Shown: positions 23,101 through 25,609 of the stretch, piece by piece
Numbering within the stretch: the first letter of the stretch is position 1
How the letters are laid out: every line of letters begins with the position of its first letter
Source of the DNA: DATKXO01 sp035528995
Lineage (GTDB): Bacteria; Planctomycetota; Phycisphaerae; UBA1845
NCBI GenBank assembly: GCA_035528995.1
Contig: DATKXO010000316.1
Span: 1 to 25,609, forward strand
Length of the DNA: 25,609 nt
Reading direction: 5' to 3'
The notes under the pieces: generated by a model
Databases searched by the model: none
Told to the model about the DNA's origin: nothing
What the model saw: the letters and a program-made list of their open reading frames with translations, nothing else
Translations under genes and position numbers: made by a program

Positions 23101-23745
23101 CGCAAGGCGGTGCAAGCATCGCTGCAAGGTGGAGAACCGAAGGCGGTTTTCACGTCCGAGTCCAAGCTGCCCGTTCTCGGTCAAACACCAGATGGAAAGG
23201 ACGTGTTGATCAAATCCGTTCGTATTAGCGTCAAAGCCAAGCCGGTTGTCGTGCGGGACAAGTCGGGGCGCGAGCGATACGTCAAACCGGGTTCCAATCA
23301 CCACATCACGGTGGTCGGGATCCTGAACCCTGACGGTACCGAAAGGAAGTGGGAACAGGGGGAAATCGTGAGCCGTTTGGATGCGATGCGGCGCTGGCGC
23401 GACAAGCAGCAGGTCATCCGTACCGGTAGTCGTGTCGGAACTCGCCACGTATTCGCCCTGCAACCGGGAGACATGCTCCAGATAACAAGGCCCAATGAGC
23501 CGCAGCGACTCTTCGTCATCCGCAGCATTTCCAACAAGCGCATCGAATACGTGTCGGCCAACGACGCGCGAAAGAAGGACGCCAGCAAGACCGAGGACAA
23601 GAAAAACACCATCAAAGGCGCAAAGGAGTGGTTCGTAATGACTACGATCGATTATCTGCGCCAATGGCATGCGAAGAAAGTCACGGTGTCGCCCATTGGC
23701 GACATCGTCTTAGAAAACAAAAACCATCGAAGTGCCAATGACTGA
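20176..23745 (+). CDS. cas9: CRISPR-associated endonuclease Cas9, type II-C
   Basis: A 1189-residue RNA-guided DNA endonuclease that uses crRNA:tracrRNA to cut both strands of target DNA. Order: RuvC-I VLGIDLGSHSLGWAVL (D15), Arg-rich bridge helix (about 63-95), REC lobe with HLAQRRGFLSNRK (167-179), a Lys/Asp/Glu-rich low-complexity insert (about 179-237), RuvC-II RIHVELGREL (E608), HNH DLQVDHIIPRS with D689, H690 and N713, RuvC-III HHAVDA (H850, D853), and a C-terminal WED/PAM-interacting part. All nuclease residues are intact. The HNH also has C672-xx-C675 and C708-xxx-C712, a possible zinc ribbon. Subtype II-C fits its length and the lack of csn2/cas4. The ATG at 20176 follows AAGAGG. The stop overlaps cas1. 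By eye cas9 is less GC-rich than its neighbours. Confidence 0.98.
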   Translation: MSEGSKIGPYVLGIDLGSHSLGWAVLTLDEQGQRRGIRDAGVRTFQAGVEASYDQMIQGKQKSKAANRRSKRGPRRQIWRRAWRRYKLLKCLITHGLLRDLGSLDIRKPADQDRFLKSIDQDLRQRLRPAKDDPRRHLWEQVWLYELRASALERKLDPLELGRAFYHLAQRRGFLSNRKTDAPDDEDDKPKRASRARKAKAKRTPLPENESEQQPAVASDDGKEDPKKVKAAITKLGQDMERAIPDPRFRTLGFYFARHVNPEEQRIRGPGRWTGRLEHYEPEFKAICDAQSAYYPALAENGDGRRELHDAIFFQRPLKPCGHLVGHCDLEPGRKRALQAIPLAQRFRLLQKVNDLAVIEPSGNSRPLRDDERARLLTELSTRDHLTFHQIRDLLQLQKARRRKDPKTGKMRVVDPGHTFNFERPPAKDITGHRTAAKIISCDEKASGIAQCWDDMSDRQREELVLALLDFEDDQPLAEHLADRYGFTDDQAAVLSRVQLEKSRCSLSRRAMARLLPFMEDGIPFATAKEQIREYRAKFVRQTVALDSLPRVLATDHKHVAERDGQNRAFKNARDLRNPAVTRALSELRKVINASIRRYGKPERIHVELGRELKGSPKQRQATSKRNAERRVDRDRARQQIVDAEVGWSDPSALPDSEVQKWLLGKEQGWHCPYCGESMPKASTDLQVDHIIPRSISHDNTMLNKVLCHAQCNSRKGKRAPCQAFDQEELHRIAKRTVSLPPGKRRRFQWTEDDIHDYYADESGGFTKRQLQDTQYASRLAGEYLALLYGGVIDDSGVRRVQVSSGGVTFSLRREWGLNAVIPSLPDSPAYTAAPEIRLDEKLRTDHRHHAVDAVVIALTNRKTIELLSDAARRVELAELHRQDVRDSQGRRRTSYAEMKAPWGTPESFFASVKDAIARINVSHRPERKLSGPMHDETNYSKPFDHGKRGEEHRTRRALKDLKKSEVEQIIDDGVRKAVQASLQGGEPKAVFTSESKLPVLGQTPDGKDVLIKSVRISVKAKPVVVRDKSGRERYVKPGSNHHITVVGILNPDGTERKWEQGEIVSRLDAMRRWRDKQQVIRTGSRVGTRHVFALQPGDMLQITRPNEPQRLFVIRSISNKRIEYVSANDARKKDASKTEDKKNTIKGAKEWFVMTTIDYLRQWHAKKVTVSPIGDIVLENKNHRSAND

Positions 23746-24646
23746 GCGCATCATCGACTTGTCAGAGTCGCCGGCCTACCTGAAGGTCCAGAACCGCCAG
23801 CTCGTCATCGAGCGCACGGACGCCGAGCCCGTCTCCACACCCCTGTCCGAGGTCGCCGCCGTCATCGCCGCTCATCCCCAGGTCCGCTGCTCGCAACCCA
23901 TGCTCGCCGAACTCATGCGCTCCGGCGGCGCCTTCATCGTCTGCGACGACCGCAGCCTCCCCGTCGGCCTCATGCTCCCCTTGCAGGCCAACGCGCTCCA
24001 GACCGAGCGCCTCGCCGCCCAGGTCGCCGCACCTCTGCCCCTCCGAAAGAGGCTTTGGAAGCAAATCGTCCGACGCAAGATCATCGCCCAGGCCGACCTG
24101 CTCCAAAACCTCCGCGGCGATGACTTCGGTCTCCGAGCCATCGCCCGGACCGTCCGCTCCGGCGACCCTGACAACCGCGAGGCCGTCGCCTCCCGACGAT
24201 ACTGGACCCCCCTCTTCGATGATCCCGACTTCCGCCGTCGCTTCGACGCACCCGACCAGAACCGTCTTCTCAACTACGGCTACGCGGTCTTGCGCGCCGT
24301 CATGGGACGTGCGATCTGTGCGGCCGGCCTGCATCCCTCGCTCGGTCTGCACCATCACCATCGCAACAACGCCTTCTGCCTCGCCGATGACCTCATGGAG
24401 CCCTACCGGCCCTTGATCGACGCCGTAGTTGTAGAGCACTGTCGGGAGCGGGACAGCGACGCCGTCCTCGACCGCCCTGCCAAGCAGGCCCTTCTCCAGG
24501 GCGTTCTCGGACGGTACTGCGCCGATGCCGAGGTGCGCACGCTCTTCGATCTCGCCGCATGTACTGCCGTTTCCCTCGTCAAGGTACTTCAGAAGGAGGC
24601 CCAATGGCTCGATTACCCAAGGGAGCTGACCTATGCCGACCAGTAG
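23738..24646 (+). CDS. cas1: CRISPR-associated integrase Cas1 (type II)
   Basis: A 302-residue metal-dependent integrase that, with Cas2, inserts new spacers at the repeat. The active-site pattern is present: E148 in NREAVASRRYW, H205 in LGLHHHHRNNAF, and the acidic DDLMEP (D217/D218, E221). The N-terminal beta domain (IIDLSESPAYLKVQNRQLVIE) is complete. ATG 23738 overlaps the cas9 stop by 8 bases; an in-frame GTG at 23732 would add two residues. No Shine-Dalgarno site is obvious, so translation is probably coupled to cas9. The gene is visibly more GC-rich than cas9, with frequent CTC/GCC/CGC codons. Confidence 0.97.
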   Translation: MTERIIDLSESPAYLKVQNRQLVIERTDAEPVSTPLSEVAAVIAAHPQVRCSQPMLAELMRSGGAFIVCDDRSLPVGLMLPLQANALQTERLAAQVAAPLPLRKRLWKQIVRRKIIAQADLLQNLRGDDFGLRAIARTVRSGDPDNREAVASRRYWTPLFDDPDFRRRFDAPDQNRLLNYGYAVLRAVMGRAICAAGLHPSLGLHHHHRNNAFCLADDLMEPYRPLIDAVVVEHCRERDSDAVLDRPAKQALLQGVLGRYCADAEVRTLFDLAACTAVSLVKVLQKEAQWLDYPRELTYADQ

Positions 24647-24977
24647 GCTCGCCCTCTCGGGGTATCGGGCCGTGTGGCTCTTCGCCATGTTCGATTTGCC
24701 CGTCAAGACCCGCCCCCAGCGCAGGCGCTACACTCGCTTCCGCAAGTTGCTCTTGTCCGACGGGTTCTGTAGAATGCAATATTCGGTTTACGCCCGATAC
24801 TGCCCCAGCGAGGAGGCCAGCGCCGCCCACAGGAGCCTGGTCCACGACGGCCTGCCTGACGAAGGTCAGGTGCGCCTCCTGGCCGTGACCGATCGGCAGT
24901 TCGGAAAGATGGACAACTACGTGGGGAAAAAGTGCTCCGATGTCGAGCGACCCCCGGCACAACTCATGCTTTTTTGA
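24633..24977 (+). CDS. cas2: CRISPR-associated protein Cas2
   Basis: A 114-residue ferredoxin-fold protein that bridges Cas1 dimers in the spacer integration complex. Family features: WLFAMFDLPVKTRPQRRRYT with the conserved Asp of FDLP, FRKLLLSDGFCRMQYSVYAR, the VRLLAVTDRQFGKM block, and a C-terminus ending PPAQLMLF, as in type II Cas2. The ATG at 24633 overlaps the 3' end of cas1 by 14 bases, and GGGAG lies 8 bases upstream. The stop is followed after 50 bp by the first CRISPR repeat. Confidence 0.97.
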   Translation: MPTSRLALSGYRAVWLFAMFDLPVKTRPQRRRYTRFRKLLLSDGFCRMQYSVYARYCPSEEASAAHRSLVHDGLPDEGQVRLLAVTDRQFGKMDNYVGKKCSDVERPPAQLMLF

Positions 24978-25027
24978 CCCTCCTCTTGCCCTAACCCGCT
25001 GTCAGAACGCCGGTTGCGCGACCAATA
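24978..25027. other. Short spacer between cas2 and the CRISPR array
   Basis: Only 50 bp separate cas2 from the first repeat. The sequence is not AT-rich and shows no promoter pair or terminator. Since the repeat polarity indicates leftward transcription, this is more likely the trailer end than the leader. Confidence 0.4.
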
Positions 25028-25591
25028 AGTGTATCTGAGCGACGCTTCCCGGCAAACCACAGCATCACGCGGGAACGGTTGGGCTGAGGCTGGAGTGTAT
25101 CTGAGCGACGCTTCCCGGCAAACCACAGCTATCTGCGCTGCGCGACGTACCTGCCGGGTAGTGTATCTGAGCGACGCTTCCCGGCAAACCACAGCATCTA
25201 TATCGGTCGCCGTGACCTGCTTTTCAGTGTATCTGAGCGACGCTTCCCGGCAAACCACAGCGGAAAATACATCCGCCATTCACGTTCAACGAGTGTATCT
25301 GAGCGACGCTTCCCGGCAAACCACAGCATGACCTTGTATACGCCGATCGAATCGCACAGTGTATCTGAGCGACGCTTCCCGGCAAACCACAGCAGAACGA
25401 CGTGGCCCCCGAGATCGTCGAGGAGTGTATCTGAGCGACGCTTCCCGGCAAACCACAGCTTGCACACCCCGGCGCCCTTTTGGGCCTTCAGTGTATCTGA
25501 GCGACGCTTCCCGGCAAACCACAGCTTCAAACCCTGTGGATCGGCGCGGTCGCCGAGTGTATCTGAGCGACGCTTCCCGGCAAACCACAGC
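25028..25591 (-). promoter_or_regulatory. Promoter-like pair inside every CRISPR repeat
   Basis: In each repeat the minus strand has TTGCCG and TACACT separated by 16 bases (in the first repeat: 25055-25050 and 25033-25028). The -10-like box is the last six bases of the repeat, so initiation would fall inside the adjacent spacer. This is the arrangement described for Neisseria meningitidis, where repeats carry an extended -10 (TGnTACAAT). Here the extended TG is absent and both boxes are 4/6 matches. Confidence 0.42.
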
Positions 25592-25609
25592 AGCCCGCCT
25601 TCGGGGCCT
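25028..25609 (-). CRISPR. Type II-C CRISPR array, 9 repeats visible, continues past window end
   Basis: Nine 36-bp repeats start at 25028 and recur every 66 bp up to 25556. All nine look identical (plus strand AGTGTATCTGAGCGACG ... AAACCACAGC). There are eight complete 30-bp spacers, and a ninth is cut by the window edge. Read on the minus strand the repeat begins GCTGTGGTTTG and ends CAGATACACT, matching the usual type II-C polarity (compare GTTGTAGC...GCTACAAT in Neisseria). The tracrRNA anti-repeats upstream of cas9 pair with that strand, so crRNAs are predicted to be leftward, opposite to the cas genes. The spacers differ from one another; their targets cannot be told without a search. 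Confidence 0.98.

Noticed and set aside
24978..25027. CRISPR leader between cas2 and the first repeat
   Set aside because: Only 50 bp, not AT-rich, no promoter, and on the wrong side for the inferred array direction.
24917..25588. Several open frames through the CRISPR array on both strands
   Set aside because: They are produced by the 66-bp repeat period, a multiple of three, which keeps frames open. The peptides simply repeat the CRISPR repeat.
1..25609. tRNA or rRNA genes, insertion sequences, phage integrase or att sites
   Set aside because: None was recognised: no transposase or integrase motifs, no terminal inverted repeats with target duplications, and no tRNA-like T-arm in a cloverleaf context.

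Overview
The window is GC-rich, densely coded bacterial chromosomal DNA. The gene set suggests a planctomycete-like bacterium: a long secreted HEXXH metalloprotease of the DUF5117/DUF4953 kind, a DUF4382 lipoprotein, a short-form inositol-3-phosphate synthase, many GTG/TTG starts and only some genes with a Shine-Dalgarno site. This is inferred from gene content alone; no rRNA or tRNA gene is present to confirm it.

Layout. 1-2.3 kb: the 3' part of an endonuclease/exonuclease/phosphatase gene, a secreted tyrosine/proline repeat protein and a MarR-type regulator with a palindromic operator candidate. 2.3-7.1 kb: inositol-3-phosphate synthase behind a long structured leader, a SIR2-like/TPR protein resembling antiphage effectors, and a CDP-alcohol phosphatidyltransferase of the inositol-phosphate lipid type. 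7.1-9.6 kb: housekeeping genes (an MntR-like DtxR-family regulator, a YggS/PLPBP protein, TrmB). 10-19.7 kb: a DUF4382 lipoprotein, a membrane-anchored MutS-like ATPase, a 50-residue lipoprotein, the metalloprotease, a RarD-type transporter and a Lon N-domain protein.

19.8-25.6 kb is a type II-C CRISPR-Cas locus: tracrRNA region, cas9 (1189 aa), cas1, cas2, and an array of nine identical 36-bp repeats with 30-bp spacers that runs off the end of the window. The three cas genes overlap head to tail and read rightward. The tracrRNA region, and by repeat polarity the array, read leftward.

The most notable observation is in the 443 bp before cas9. There are two tandem tracrRNA-like genes on the minus strand, not one. 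Each has an anti-repeat, a GGAC-nnAC-GTCC hairpin, a GGCAACGC-containing second hairpin whose stem differs between the copies by compensatory changes, and its own intrinsic terminator. The upstream copy (B) has a promoter-like element placing +1 on the first base of its anti-repeat. The downstream copy (A) abuts the terminator of B with no clear promoter, so its expression may depend on read-through. Every array repeat also carries a -35/-10-like pair on the minus strand, comparable to the repeat-borne promoters known in Neisseria type II-C arrays.

All coordinates and motifs were read by eye. Family assignments rest on recognisable motifs, not on database searches.
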